Origin: Micromonospora sp. WMMD812
GTDB taxonomy: Bacteria > Actinomycetota > Actinomycetes > Mycobacteriales > Micromonosporaceae
NCBI RefSeq assembly: GCF_027497215.1
Contig: NZ_CP114904.1
Location: forward strand, 6,602,501-6,666,500
Direction: 5' to 3'
DNA: 64,000 nt
This document shows positions 1 through 10,792 of this stretch, in pieces. Numbering within the stretch: position 1 is the stretch's first letter; each line of letters starts with the position of its first letter. Under the pieces are notes generated by a model. That model did no database searches and was not told where the DNA came from. It saw nothing but the letters and a program-made list of their open reading frames with translations. A program made the translations under genes and the position numbers.

Positions 1-604
1 CGACGACGCCGTGCAGGCGGGCCCAGGCGGTCACCGCGCCGGCGAGGGCGTCGCCGGGGTCGGCGTCCGGGGCGAAGGCGCGTACCCAGGCGGTGACCGC
101 CGGCGTCGCCTCGGCCCACCGGTCCAGTTGGCCCCGCAGGGTCGTGGCGGCGGGACCGGGCCGTCCTTCGGCGAGGACGGTCAGGAACGGGCCGAGGACC
201 GCGCGGGCACGGTCGACGGTCTCCGGGGGCGCCTGGTAGGTGGGGCTGGGCGGGCCGGTGAGCAGCAGGTAGCTGTGCGGGTGGGCGAGGGCCCAGTCGC
301 GGTAGGCGGCGGCGAGGGCGTGCAGCCGGGCCCGCGCCGGGGCGCTGGCGGAGGCCTCGGCGGCCGCGCTCACCGCGGCGGCGACGTCGGCGTACGCGTC
401 GAGGATCAGCTCGGTCAGCAGGTCGTCGCGGCTGGCGAAGTACTTGTAGAGCGCCGGGCCGGAGACGCCGAGGCGTTTGGCGATGCCGGTCAGCGCCACC
501 GCCCCGGCGCCGCCGGTGGCCACCTGGTCGAGCGCCGCCTGCTTGATCTCGGCCCGCACCTGGGCGCGGTACCGCTCGCGTGGACCGCCCGACCTGCTCG
601 CCAC
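1..604 (-). CDS. TetR-family regulator (3' end cut by window edge)
   Basis: N-terminal part of a TetR-type repressor. The HTH region reads GAVALTGIAKRLGVSGPALY followed by KYFASRDDLL, the canonical TetR recognition helix and its flank. The C-terminal portion contains a W..LHGVV segment typical of WHG-type TetR ligand domains. The GTG start at 604 is chosen because AGGAGG lies 6 nt upstream. It is divergent from the epimerase gene at 712, and an inverted repeat lies between the two promoters, so autoregulation and control of that neighbour are likely. The ligand is unknown. The protein runs off the left edge, so its C-terminus is not visible. Confidence 0.88.
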   Translation of the reverse strand, partial: MASRSGGPRERYRAQVRAEIKQAALDQVATGGAGAVALTGIAKRLGVSGPALYKYFASRDDLLTELILDAYADVAAAVSAAAEASASAPARARLHALAAAYRDWALAHPHSYLLLTGPPSPTYQAPPETVDRARAVLGPFLTVLAEGRPGPAATTLRGQLDRWAEATPAVTAWVRAFAPDADPGDALAGAVTAWARLHGVV

Positions 605-655
605 CGTTCACCTCCTGGATCGGGCCGCGTGACGTGCGGCACCTGGACGCACAGC

Positions 656-679
656 CTAACTCTGGTTAGAGTCTATAAC
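656..679. promoter_or_regulatory. TetR operator / divergent promoter
   Basis: Two interlocking inverted repeats: CTAAC-TCTG-GTTAG (656-669) and ACTCT-GGTT-AGAGT (659-672). They sit directly upstream of TATAAC (674-679), a good -10 for the rightward epimerase gene. Repressor bound here would cover that promoter. This is inferred from position and symmetry only. Confidence 0.6.
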
Positions 680-711
680 CGAAGAATGAGCCAATAACCG
701 TGGAGGTCGTC

Positions 712-1653
712 ATGAACCAGGAACTGCACGTGGTCCTCGGCGCCGGCCCGGCCGGCACCACACTGGCCGAGCACCTGCTCGGCCTCGGTCACCGGGTCCG
801 GACCGTGAGCCGGGGCGGCGTGCCGGCCGTGCCGGGCGCGGAGGCGGTCGCCGCCGACCTCACCGACGCGGGCCAGGCCGCGGCGGCGGTGGCGGGTGCG
901 GCGGTGGTCTACCACTGCGCCAACGTCGCGTACGAGCTCCAGGTCGAGGTGATGCCGCGGATGCAGACCGCGGTGCTGGCCGGTGTCGCCGCGACGGGCG
1001 CGCGGCTGGTCGTGCTGGACACGCTCTACCCCTACGGGCCGACCGGGGGAGCGGTGATGACCGAGCAGACGCCGTGGCGGGCGGTCAGCCGCAAGGGGCG
1101 GATGCGTGCCGAGCTGGACGAGGCGTACCTGGCCGCGCACCGGGACGGGGCGCTGTCGGTGGTGCTGGGCCGCTCGGCGGACTTCTTCGGCCCGCGGGTG
1201 TTCAACTCCAGCCTCGGCGGCACCGTCTTCCCCGCCGCGTTCGCCGGCGGGCCGGTTCTCGCCCTGGGCGACATCGACCTGCCGCACAGCTACAGCTACC
1301 TGCCCGATGTCGCCGCCGGCCTGGCCCGCCTCGGCGCCGCACCGGAGGCGGCCGGCCGGGTCTGGCACCTGCCCACCGCCCCCGCCCGCAGCACCCGGGA
1401 GGTGCACCGGCTCATCGAGCGGGCGGTCGGAGGTCCGTTCACCGTGGAGGCGCTCGACGCGCCGCGCCCCTGGGGACCGTTCGACGATTCCTTCATGCGC
1501 GAGTACGCGGAGCTGTTCTACCAGTACGAGGAGCCGCAGGTGATGGACTCCACGGCGTTCGAGACGCGGTTCGGGGTGCGACCGACGCCCCTCGCGGACG
1601 CGGTGTCGGCGACCGTCGACTGGTTCCGCGCGGCGCTCGCCGGGCGGGCCTGA
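712..1653 (+). CDS. NAD(P)-dependent epimerase/dehydratase-like SDR
   Basis: 313-residue Rossmann protein of the extended/atypical SDR group. The nucleotide-binding loop GAGPAGTTLA is at residues 9-18. The segment LDTLYPYGPTGG and a Y-x3-K-like region (AVSRKGRMRAELDEAYL) resemble NAD-epimerase proteins, but a clean catalytic YxxxK is not obvious. ATG at 712 is preferred over an in-frame GTG at 700 because GGAGG is 5 nt upstream. It is divergently paired with a TetR regulator, a common arrangement for inducible oxidoreductases. The substrate cannot be told. The stop codon lies inside the first copy of a 20-bp tandem repeat. Confidence 0.8.
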   Translation: MNQELHVVLGAGPAGTTLAEHLLGLGHRVRTVSRGGVPAVPGAEAVAADLTDAGQAAAAVAGAAVVYHCANVAYELQVEVMPRMQTAVLAGVAATGARLVVLDTLYPYGPTGGAVMTEQTPWRAVSRKGRMRAELDEAYLAAHRDGALSVVLGRSADFFGPRVFNSSLGGTVFPAAFAGGPVLALGDIDLPHSYSYLPDVAAGLARLGAAPEAAGRVWHLPTAPARSTREVHRLIERAVGGPFTVEALDAPRPWGPFDDSFMREYAELFYQYEEPQVMDSTAFETRFGVRPTPLADAVSATVDWFRAALAGRA

Positions 1654-1750
1654 GCCGCGCCGGGCGGGCCTGAGCCGCGCCGGGCGGGCCTGAGCCGCGC
1701 CGGACGGGTCTGAGCCGCGCCGGGCGGGCCTGAGCCGCGCCGAACGGGCG
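1641..1750. repeat. 20-bp tandem repeat (5 copies plus a partial)
   Basis: Five head-to-tail copies of a 20-bp unit (CGGGCGGGCC then TGAGCCGCGC) start at 1641, 1661, 1681, 1701 and 1721, with a degenerate half copy at 1741. Copy 4 carries two substitutions. The TGA in copy 1 is the stop codon of the upstream gene, so each repeat re-supplies a TGA. Confidence 0.92.
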
Positions 1751-1874
1751 GTGCGCGGCGCTGCTCGGGCCGCCGCGCGGGTCGCGGGGCGCCCGCCGGG
1801 CATGGCGAGTACCGCCGCGGGAGCTGGCGCTGGCGACGGTGCGGAAGCGTCGTCGCCCGGTCGCGCCCGGCGGG

Positions 1875-2732
1875 TCACAGGTCGTGTCGTGCGGCCCAGA
1901 CCCGGGCGGAGATGTCGGCGATCAACCGGCACGCGTCGTCGTCGGCCTCACCGCTCGGTCCGCCGTGGGCGAGGTCGGTGGTGGTGCAGACGACCACCGT
2001 GTACGGGGGCGCGTCGTCGGGGAAGACCACGCCGGCGCCGTGCCGGACGCCACGTACCCAACCGTTCTTGTGCGCGATCCGGGTGCCCGCCGGCAGGCCG
2101 GCGGCGAGGTCCTCGCGGTGCTCCTGGGCGACGAGCACGTCCAGCATGTCGGCGCAGCCGGCCGGCGAGGCGAGCGGGCCGGGGTGGGTGGCCCCGGTGG
2201 CCAGCAGGCCGAGCAGCGCGGCCAGGTCGGCGGCGGTGACCAGGTTGGTGATGCCGGCGTCGCGGGCGGCGAAGTCCTCGATGCCGCGGCCGGTGACGCT
2301 GTGCCGGGCGCCGGCGAGTGCCCAGACCTCGGCGACGGCGGGAAGGCCGACGTGGCCGAGGACCAGGTTGGTGGCGAGGTTGCTGGAGCGCACGATCATG
2401 CGGTGGGCGAGCCAGCGCAGCGACGCGCTGCCGCCCACCCGGTCCCAGACCACGTCGTCGTTGTCGTAGTCGCGGGCGCAGGCGAACCGGGGTGCTCCGG
2501 GCAGCGCCGAGTCGAACGCGTTGACCACCGGGACCGGGGCGTCCAGGGCCAGGGCGCCGGCCTCGGCGGCCCGGTGCAGCGCGGCGAGCACCGCCGCCTT
2601 CATGGTGCTGGCCGCGTAGTGGGTGGCGTCCGCTCGGCGGGTCCAGGTGGGCCCGGCGCCCGGCCGCCCCACGTACGCGGAGACGGTGCCGGGCACCTCG
2701 TCGAGGCGCGCGTCGAGATCCTCCCAGGTCAT
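1875..2732 (-). CDS. Class A beta-lactamase-like serine hydrolase
   Basis: 285 residues of the beta-lactamase/penicillin-binding fold. The SxxK box is STMK in HYAASTMKAAVLAALHRA. SSNLATN occupies the SDN position and HKNGW the KTG position, so two of the three motifs deviate from active class A enzymes. There is no signal peptide or lipobox, which suggests a cytoplasmic hydrolase rather than a secreted resistance enzyme. The ATG at 2732 has no Shine-Dalgarno but is preceded by TACGGT and 7 nt, fitting a leaderless start. It may act on a peptide or ester; a resistance role is not supported. Confidence 0.75.
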   Translation of the reverse strand: MTWEDLDARLDEVPGTVSAYVGRPGAGPTWTRRADATHYAASTMKAAVLAALHRAAEAGALALDAPVPVVNAFDSALPGAPRFACARDYDNDDVVWDRVGGSASLRWLAHRMIVRSSNLATNLVLGHVGLPAVAEVWALAGARHSVTGRGIEDFAARDAGITNLVTAADLAALLGLLATGATHPGPLASPAGCADMLDVLVAQEHREDLAAGLPAGTRIAHKNGWVRGVRHGAGVVFPDDAPPYTVVVCTTTDLAHGGPSGEADDDACRLIADISARVWAARHDL

Positions 2733-2800
2733 GCCGGTGACCGTAGCGGATGGCTGTCGGCGGGCTGCGGCACCGCCGGCGTCGGGTCTAGCGTGCGGAG

Positions 2801-3466
2801 ATGACGACCGCCGCGTACGACGCCATCGCCGACTGGTACGAACAGTTCGCCTCCGACACCTCGGCCGGCTACATGGACCGGGTCCGCGGTCAGCTCGCCG
2901 ACCTGCTCGGCCCCGGACCGGGCCGTTGCCTTGACCTCTGCTGCGGCACCGGCGTGCACGCCGCCGAGCTGCGCCGGCTGGGTTGGGACCCGCTGGGCGT
3001 GGACCTGTCGGCCGGGCAGCTGCGGCACGCCCGCCCACGACTGTCGGTGGCGCGGGCCGACGCGGCGCGCCTGCCGGTCGCCGACGCCGGCATGCCCGCC
3101 GTCACCTGCGTACTCGGACACACCGACCTGCCCGACTATCCGGCGGTGATCGCGGAGGTCGCGCGGGTCCTGGCTCCCGGTGGCCGGTTCGTCCACGTCG
3201 GCGTGCACCCGTGTTTCGTCGGGCCGTTCGCGGACCGTTCGGATCGGGCGCGGATCGTCATCGACGGCGGGTACGCCGAATGCGAGCGCAGCTTTCGCGC
3301 CTGGTCGGCGGACGGGGTGCGGGCCCGGGTCGGCGCCTGGCACGTCGCGCTCGCCGACCTGCTCAACGCAGTGACCGACGCCGGCCTGACCCTGACCCGC
3401 GTTCAGGAGTCCGGATCCACCCCCATCCCCGATCTCCTCGCCCTCCAGGCCACCAAACCCGCCTAG
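2801..3466 (+). CDS. Class I SAM-dependent methyltransferase
   Basis: 221 residues, Methyltransf_11/25 type. Motif I is LDLCCGTGVHAAEL (about residues 45-58), with an acidic loop GVDLSAGQL and a post-motif ARVLAPGGRFVHVGVHP. The substrate is not deducible. TAGCGT lies 6 nt before the ATG with no ribosome-binding site, so translation is probably leaderless. It is divergent from the beta-lactamase-like gene and alone in its transcription unit. Confidence 0.85.
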   Translation: MTTAAYDAIADWYEQFASDTSAGYMDRVRGQLADLLGPGPGRCLDLCCGTGVHAAELRRLGWDPLGVDLSAGQLRHARPRLSVARADAARLPVADAGMPAVTCVLGHTDLPDYPAVIAEVARVLAPGGRFVHVGVHPCFVGPFADRSDRARIVIDGGYAECERSFRAWSADGVRARVGAWHVALADLLNAVTDAGLTLTRVQESGSTPIPDLLALQATKPA

Positions 3467-3497
3467 CTCACTGCGCATCCCCGGCGGCCACACGCCG

Positions 3498-3558
3498 GTT
3501 GATCATGGCGTTGTTGCCACGACACGCCGACCTGGCGCACAACAACTTCATGGTCAAC
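3498..3558. repeat. Family A palindromic intergenic repeat, copy 1
   Basis: A 61-bp imperfect palindrome from GTTGATCATG to CATGGTCAAC, with about 20-bp arms and a central CGACACGCCG. A second copy of identical length is at 56694-56754. It lies between the convergent methyltransferase and typA. Confidence 0.8.
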
Positions 3559-3592
3559 GAGGGGAAGTGGCCCCAGCGGGTGCGCAACGGGC

Positions 3593-3628
3593 GGAGCCCG
3601 GCCGCCGTGGGTCGGCGGGCCGGGCTCC
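3593..3628 (-). terminator. typA terminator hairpin
   Basis: GGAGCCCGGCCGCC (3593-3606) pairs with GGCGGGCCGGGCTCC (3614-3628) with one bulged base and a 7-nt loop, just beyond the typA stop. There is no T-run, as is usual in high-GC actinobacteria. Confidence 0.7.
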
Positions 3629-3645
3629 GGGTGGGGCTGGGTGGG

Positions 3646-5523
<1,878 letters not shown>

Positions 5524-5651
5524 ACTCTCCTGTCCGCGGTTGCCGGTCCCGACTCGGGGTCATCCCCGGAGATGGCCCGGATCTCTGGTGAAACTCCTGT
5601 CCCAGCCGCGCCGGCGGCTGGCATGCTGGCCCTCGTGCTGGTGGGGGCCGG

Positions 5652-7064
5652 ATGCATGATCTGCTGACCTTGTTGCAGGGTCTGCCGCCCCTGCTGATCT
5701 ACCTGGTCGCCGCGCTGATCGTCGCGGGTGAAACCGCCGTGATCTTCGGGCTGGTGGTGCCGGGCGAGGCGACCCTGCTGCTGGTCGGTTTTCTAGCGTA
5801 CGCGGGGACGCTACGGCTCGCCCCGACGCTGCTCGTGATGATGGTCGCGGCCGTGATCGGAGACACACTGGCGTTCCGGGCGGGCCGCCGGTATGGGCCC
5901 AAACTGCGCGGAAGCGGGCTCGGCACGCGGGTCGGGCCGCACCGCTGGCAGCGGGCGGACGCGCTGCTGAACCGGCTCGGCGGCCGGGGGGTGTTCACCG
6001 CCCGGTGGGTGGCCTTCGCCCGGACGCTGGTGCCCCGGCTGGCCGGCGCCGCCGGGATGCCGTACCGGCGGTTCGCGCCGTGGAACCTGGCCGGCGTGGT
6101 CACCTGGGTGGGCGGTTCGGTGCTGCTCGGCTACCTGGCGGGTGAGTCGTACGAGACGGTCTCCCGGCTGCTGGGGCGGGCCACCGGCGCGCTGCTGGTG
6201 CTGCTGGCCGCGCTGGTCGCCGTGGTGCTCGCCGGCCGCTGGCTGGGGCGCAACCCCGACCCGGTCCGGGCGCTGCTGTCCCGGGCCGCCGCGCTGCCGC
6301 CGGTGCGCTGGCTGGCCGGCCGCTACGGGGTGCTGTTCTTCCTGGTCGCCATGCGCATCGGGCCCGGCTGGACGCTGCTGCTCAACCTCGTCGCCGGGCT
6401 GCTGCTGCTGTTCGTCGCCGGGTTGGCGTTCGCCGCGCTGCTGGAGGTTGTCGTACGTCACAGCGGCCTGGCCGCCGTCGACGGCGCGATCGCCGGCTGG
6501 TTCGCCGACCGGCGTACCCCGGACGCGGTCGACGCCGTGCAGGCCACCGTGTCGGCGCTGCGCGGGTCGGGGCTGATCGCCGTGGTGGCGGTGGTGGCGG
6601 CCGCTCTGGCCTGGCGGAACCGGACCTGGCGGGCCGACCTGCTCGGCCTGGTGGGCACCGTGGGGGCGTTCGTCCCGTTGCTGGTGCTGGCCGTGGTCGC
6701 CTACCTCGCCGGCTCGGCCGGGCCCGGCCCGGACGACGCGCTGTTCCCGACGCAGAACGCGGTGGTGACGGCCAGCCTCTGCACCCTGGCCTGGCTGCTG
6801 TCCCGGGGGGCCCGCTGGCCGCTGGCGGTGGCCGCGTGGACGACCGCCGCGGCCGGGGTGGTCTACCTGGCCGCCGCCCGTCTCTACCTGGGACTCAGCT
6901 CGGGCAGCGGGACGGTCGCCGCGGTCCTGCTGGGGGTGCTCTGGACGGCGGTGTTCATGGTCGCCTGGGCCACCCGGCACCGGGCGCTCGGCGGGCCGGA
7001 GCAGCCCACCGACCCGGTGCCGCCGCGGCCCGAGGGGCAACGACGGCCCGTCGAACCCTGTTAG
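5652..7064 (+). CDS. DedA/VTT membrane protein fused to a degenerate PAP2-like domain
   Basis: 470 residues. The N-terminal 200 are a DedA (VTT/SNARE-associated) domain: re-entrant loop [18 protein letters not shown] at about 33-50 and the basic [17 protein letters not shown] motif at about 118-136. DedA proteins act in lipid-carrier or phospholipid flipping. The C-terminal 200 have the membrane layout of PAP2 phosphatases but lack the catalytic signatures: PTQNAV (366-371) replaces [14 protein letters not shown] (409-417) replaces SRxxxGxHxxxD, and no KxxxxxxRP is seen. The second domain is therefore probably not a phosphatase. Upstream, CATGCT plus 7 nt precedes an out-of-frame GTG at 5635 whose 10-codon ORF overlaps this start. 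The ATG at 5652 is only moderately certain. Confidence 0.85.
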   Translation: MHDLLTLLQGLPPLLIYLVAALIVAGETAVIFGLVVPGEATLLLVGFLAYAGTLRLAPTLLVMMVAAVIGDTLAFRAGRRYGPKLRGSGLGTRVGPHRWQRADALLNRLGGRGVFTARWVAFARTLVPRLAGAAGMPYRRFAPWNLAGVVTWVGGSVLLGYLAGESYETVSRLLGRATGALLVLLAALVAVVLAGRWLGRNPDPVRALLSRAAALPPVRWLAGRYGVLFFLVAMRIGPGWTLLLNLVAGLLLLFVAGLAFAALLEVVVRHSGLAAVDGAIAGWFADRRTPDAVDAVQATVSALRGSGLIAVVAVVAAALAWRNRTWRADLLGLVGTVGAFVPLLVLAVVAYLAGSAGPGPDDALFPTQNAVVTASLCTLAWLLSRGARWPLAVAAWTTAAAGVVYLAAARLYLGLSSGSGTVAAVLLGVLWTAVFMVAWATRHRALGGPEQPTDPVPPRPEGQRRPVEPC

Positions 7065-7097
7065 GGTGCGGCGACGTCGACGGGGAGGGGACGAGGG

Positions 7098-7973
7098 ATG
7101 CGCCGACGGATCGCGGGAGTGGGTGCCGCGGTGCTCGCCGGGATGCTGGTGGTCGCCGCCGCCGGCTGCGCCGGGGAGGGGGCCCGTCCGCAGGACCTGG
7201 CCGCACCGGCCCCGGTCGCCACCGAGCTGGCGGTCGAGGCCAGCGCCGACCCGGCCGAGATCGCGGCGCCGACCCCCTCCGCGGTGCAGGGATTGGGCGG
7301 CGCGCCGAAATGGAGCGCGTCGCCGTCGGCGAAGCCGACCCCGAAGACCAAGACGACCCGCACCGCGGGCCCGCGGCCGGTGCCCAAGCCGCCCACCGAG
7401 ACGAAGGTCCCGCCGCCCCCGCCGCCGCAGGCCCCCACCGGCTGCAAGCCCACCTATCGGGGCACCCAGGCCAGCCGCGCGCAGGTCAAGACGGCGCTGA
7501 CCAGCGCGGCCGGGCGGACGTACTGGCCGACCTCCGCCCCCGACATCAAGATCCCGCTCAACCTGATGAAGGCGACGGCCTGGCAGGAGAGCGGGTGGCA
7601 GTCCCACATCATCGCCTGCGACGGCGGTGTCGGGCTGATGCAGGTGATGCCGGCGACCGCGCAGTGGATGAACCAGCGGTTCGGGCAGAGCTACGACATC
7701 GATGCCTACCAGGACAACGCCTACCTGGGCGGCACCTACCTGGCGTGGCTCACCAAGTACATCGGCGACATGTACTTCGACGCCGACTACCGGCTGGACG
7801 CCTCGCTGTGCACCAGCGAGCTGAACTCCTGCCTGCTCAACGCCGTGATATCCGCGTACAACTACGGGCACGGCGCGGTCGCTCAGGAGGGCGAGCCGCT
7901 GGCCATCCCCAACCCGCAGTACGTGCGCAACGTGCGGGCCCTGATGACCGAGTGCGTCTGCCTGGACTACTGA
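7098..7973 (+). CDS. Lytic transglycosylase lipoprotein
   Basis: 291-residue exported peptidoglycan lyase. The signal peptide ends in a lipobox, VAAAGC with Cys24. A long Ala/Pro/Lys-rich linker (25-115, including PPPPPP) spans the cell wall. The SLT/lysozyme-like domain begins near 120, with catalytic Glu164 in AWQESGW and the GLMQVMP substrate motif at 179-185. Paired cysteines near the C-terminus (ECVC, and the Cys pair around 235-245) could form disulfides. The ATG is preceded by a GAGGGGACGAGGG ribosome-binding region. It lies 33 bp after the DedA-PAP2 gene and may share its transcript. Confidence 0.9.
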   Translation: MRRRIAGVGAAVLAGMLVVAAAGCAGEGARPQDLAAPAPVATELAVEASADPAEIAAPTPSAVQGLGGAPKWSASPSAKPTPKTKTTRTAGPRPVPKPPTETKVPPPPPPQAPTGCKPTYRGTQASRAQVKTALTSAAGRTYWPTSAPDIKIPLNLMKATAWQESGWQSHIIACDGGVGLMQVMPATAQWMNQRFGQSYDIDAYQDNAYLGGTYLAWLTKYIGDMYFDADYRLDASLCTSELNSCLLNAVISAYNYGHGAVAQEGEPLAIPNPQYVRNVRALMTECVCLDY

Positions 7974-7990
7974 CGTCCGGATCCTGACGG

Positions 7991-8025
7991 GACGGGGGGC
8001 AGCGGCGGCGCCGCTGCCCCCCGTC
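7991..8025. terminator. Bidirectional terminator
   Basis: A perfect 16-bp stem, GACGGGGGGCAGCGGC (7991-8006) with GCCGCTGCCCCCCGTC (8010-8025), closes a 3-nt loop. It lies between the convergent transglycosylase and MMPL genes and can serve both. Confidence 0.9.
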
Positions 8026-8041
8026 GTCTGCCTGTCCCGGG

Positions 8042-10165
8042 TCAGTCGCGGGCCACCGCCGGCGCCGGCGTCGGCAGTGTTCCCAGGGAGGGGTCACCGG
8101 GCGGGTCCGACCGGGACAGTCGGCCCGGCCACCAGAAGCGCCGACCGAGTAGCAGCACGATCGACGGCACCAGCAGCGTGCGGACCAGCAGGGTGTCCAG
8201 CAGGACGCCGAGGCCGACGATGTCGCCGATCTCGGTGAGCGTGACCAGCGGCAGCACCCCGAGCACCGCGAAGACCGCGGCCAGCAGGATCCCCGCGCTG
8301 GTGATCACCCCACCGGTGACCGCGAGCGCGGTGAGCACCCCCCGCCGGGTGCCCTCCGTGGCGGCCTCCTCCCGCGCGCGGGTGGCCAGGAAGATGTTGT
8401 AGTCCACCCCGAGCGCCACCAGGAACAGGAACGACAGCAGCGGCACGCTGGTGTCCAGCGCCGCGTAGCCCAGCACCTGGGTGAACAGGAAGGTGCTCGC
8501 GCCGAGCGCGGCGAAGAAGGTGCCGACCACGGTGGCGACCAGCACCAGCGGCGCCACCAGCGAGCGCAGCAGCACGAGCAGCACGAGCAGCACCACGGCG
8601 AGGATGAGCGGGACGACCACGGTCAGGTCCCGTACGGCGGCGTCCCGGGTGTCCAGGTTGGCTGCCACCGGGCCGCCGACCCTGGCCTGCGCGTCGGGCA
8701 CCGCGTCCACCCGGTCGCGTACGGCCCGGATGGTGTCGTAGCTGGCGGTGCTGTCCGGCTCGGCGGTGAGCACCACGTCCACGGCGACCAGGTCGGCGGT
8801 GCGCCCGGTGGGCCGGGCGCTGGCCACCCCGGGCGTGTCGGTGATCGCGGTGAGCAGTGGCGCCTCGGCGCCGGCCCGGGCGACGACCACGGTCGGGTCG
8901 GCGGCGCCGGCGGGGAAGTGCCGGCTGAGCGTGGCGAGCCCGTCGATCGACTCGGCGCGCACCCGGAACTGTTCGGTCTTGGACAGGCCGAGCCGGGCGC
9001 CGGAGAGACCGGCGGCGAACAGCAGCAGCAGGACCAGCGCGCCGGCGAGCACCGCCCGGGGCCGGCGTGCGACCACGGCGCCGACCCGGGCCCAGCCGCC
9101 GGTGCGGGTCGGGTCGGGCTGACCGGGCCGGGGGACGAACGGCCAGAACAGCCCGCGCCCGCAGACCGCCAGCGCGGCGGGCAGCACGATCAGGCCGAAG
9201 AGCGCGGCGGTGGTGATGCCGACCGCACCGGCGACCCCGATCGCGCGGTCGTTGCGCAGCACCGCGGTGGTCAGGGTGAGCAGGCTCAGCACCACGGTCG
9301 TGGCGCTCGCCGCGACGGCCGGGCCGGCCGAGGTGAGCGCCCGGCGCAGCGCGTCGCGCCGGTCGGGGCGGCGGCGCAGTTCCTCCCGGTAGCGGGCGAT
9401 GAGCAGCAGCGCGTAGTTGGTGCCGGCCCCGAAGACGAGGACGTCGACGATGCCGGTGGTGGAGGGGTCGATGGGCAGGTCGACGGCCCGGCTCACGACG
9501 GCGATCAGCGCGTTGGCGACGACGTCCGCGGTGCCCACCACGGCCAGCGGCACCAGCCACAGCCACGGGCTGCGGTAGGTGACGATCAACAGCCCCGCGA
9601 CCACCGCCACGGTGACCAGCAGCAGCGTGAGGTTCGCGCCGTCGAACGCGGACGCGACGTCGGCGCGGAAGCCGGCGCCCCCGGTGACCTGCGCGGTCAG
9701 CCCGGCCGGCAGGCCCTCCGCGGCGGTCGCGCGCAGCCGGTCCACCACCTCGCCGGTGGCCTCGGCGCCGGCGTCGGCGGGCAGGGGCACGGCGAGCAGC
9801 GCCGCGCGGCGGTCGGGGGAGAACACCGGCGGGGAGACCGGGCCGGTGGCGACCGTGGCGAACGCGGCGGCGTCGGCGGCCATCGCGGCCTCGTCCGGTG
9901 CGCCGAGCGCGGCGCCGTCGCGGGAGTAGACCACCAGGGCGGGGTTGAGCTGCCCGCCGGGCAGTTGGCGTTGCAGGGCGGCGACCTGGACGGACTCGGC
10001 GCTGTCCGGCAGGGCGCCGGTCGGATCGTCGCTGGTTCGGGCCGGCCCGGCGAGCGCCACCAGCGTGCCGGACAGCGCCGCGGCCACCAGCAGCACCAGC
10101 CAGGCGCTCCACCTGCCGCTGACCGTGCCGGCGATCCACCGGCCCACCGCGCGCAGCACCGTCAT
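8042..10165 (-). CDS. MMPL-family RND transporter
   Basis: 707-residue exporter with the MMPL repeat architecture: one membrane segment near the N-terminus, a periplasmic-type domain (LPDSAESVQVAALQRQLPGG), five membrane segments, then the same again. The loops PIDPSTTGIVDVLVFGAGTN (first half) and FLFLVALGVDYNIFL (second half) carry the Asp/Tyr pair used in proton relay by MmpL and HpnN proteins. ATG at 10165 has GGGAG 7 nt upstream. It is divergent from a MarR regulator and shares a palindromic operator with it, so it is probably a MarR-controlled drug or lipid exporter. Confidence 0.9.
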   Translation of the reverse strand: MTVLRAVGRWIAGTVSGRWSAWLVLLVAAALSGTLVALAGPARTSDDPTGALPDSAESVQVAALQRQLPGGQLNPALVVYSRDGAALGAPDEAAMAADAAAFATVATGPVSPPVFSPDRRAALLAVPLPADAGAEATGEVVDRLRATAAEGLPAGLTAQVTGGAGFRADVASAFDGANLTLLLVTVAVVAGLLIVTYRSPWLWLVPLAVVGTADVVANALIAVVSRAVDLPIDPSTTGIVDVLVFGAGTNYALLLIARYREELRRRPDRRDALRRALTSAGPAVAASATTVVLSLLTLTTAVLRNDRAIGVAGAVGITTAALFGLIVLPAALAVCGRGLFWPFVPRPGQPDPTRTGGWARVGAVVARRPRAVLAGALVLLLLFAAGLSGARLGLSKTEQFRVRAESIDGLATLSRHFPAGAADPTVVVARAGAEAPLLTAITDTPGVASARPTGRTADLVAVDVVLTAEPDSTASYDTIRAVRDRVDAVPDAQARVGGPVAANLDTRDAAVRDLTVVVPLILAVVLLVLLVLLRSLVAPLVLVATVVGTFFAALGASTFLFTQVLGYAALDTSVPLLSFLFLVALGVDYNIFLATRAREEAATEGTRRGVLTALAVTGGVITSAGILLAAVFAVLGVLPLVTLTEIGDIVGLGVLLDTLLVRTLLVPSIVLLLGRRFWWPGRLSRSDPPGDPSLGTLPTPAPAVARD

Positions 10166-10192
10166 CGAAATCTCCCGTCTGCCAAGTATCTT

Positions 10193-10208
10193 GACAATCG
10201 AGATTATC
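10193..10208. promoter_or_regulatory. Putative MarR operator in divergent promoter
   Basis: GACAATC-GA-GATTATC is a 16-bp near-perfect palindrome in the AT-rich gap between the MMPL and MarR genes. TTGACA (10191-10196) overlaps it, and TATGCT (10220-10225) is a possible -10 for marR. GATAAT on the minus strand is a possible -10 for the transporter. Confidence 0.6.
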
Positions 10209-10256
10209 GGTGACTGATCTATGCTGCAACCGACGAGGGGACGGGGGTGACGGCAG

Positions 10257-10787
10257 GTGACCGCGCGCGACATGTACCGGCGGCGCGACACCCTGCGCGA
10301 GCGGCTGGTCGCCGACATCACCACCGACCTCCGGCGCTACTCGGTCGACGCTCAGCACATCGGGCACGCGTTCGCCGGCCTGCACGGGCTCAACGCCACC
10401 GACCTGCAGGCGTTGATCGCGGTGATGGAGGCCGAGCTCGTCGGCGAACCGATCACCCCAGGCCGCCTCGGTGCGCACCTGAACCTGTCGTCCGGCTCGG
10501 TGACCGCGCTGATCGACCGGCTGGAACGGTCCGGCCACATCCGCCGGGACCGGGACACCGCCGACCGGCGCAAGGTGTTCCTGCGCTACGCCGACCCGGG
10601 CGCCGCGCTCGCCATGGAGTTCTTCCGGCCGCTCGGGCGGCGTACCGACGAGGTAATGTCGGCGTTCGACGAGGACGAACTACGGGTCGTGCACCGGTTC
10701 CTGCGGGCCATGGTCGAGTCGATGCGTGAGCACCGCGACGAGATGCGCACCGCCCGGCCCGAGTCGACCCGGCGCCCGGGCGACTGA
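10257..10787 (+). CDS. MarR-family regulator
   Basis: 176 residues. The winged-helix core spans about 60-125: GRLGAHLNLSSGSVTALIDR is the HTH, and RRDRDTADRRKVFL is the wing with the D-x-R-D-R-R signature of MarR proteins. The GTG start follows a G-rich region (GGGGGTGACGGCAG). It is divergent from the MMPL exporter and 5 bp upstream of the CocE-like hydrolase, so it likely represses both an efflux pump and a hydrolase in response to a small molecule. Confidence 0.9.
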   Translation: MTARDMYRRRDTLRERLVADITTDLRRYSVDAQHIGHAFAGLHGLNATDLQALIAVMEAELVGEPITPGRLGAHLNLSSGSVTALIDRLERSGHIRRDRDTADRRKVFLRYADPGAALAMEFFRPLGRRTDEVMSAFDEDELRVVHRFLRAMVESMREHRDEMRTARPESTRRPGD

Positions 10788-10792
10788 CCGCC

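Noticed and set aside
1875..2732. Antibiotic-resistance beta-lactamase
   Set aside because: No export signal, and two of the three active-site motifs deviate (SSN, HKNG), so a resistance function is not supported.
10191..10225. TTGACA/TATGCT as a standard sigma-70 promoter for marR
   Set aside because: The spacer is 23 bp, too long for a functional pair; only TATGCT is kept as a tentative -10.
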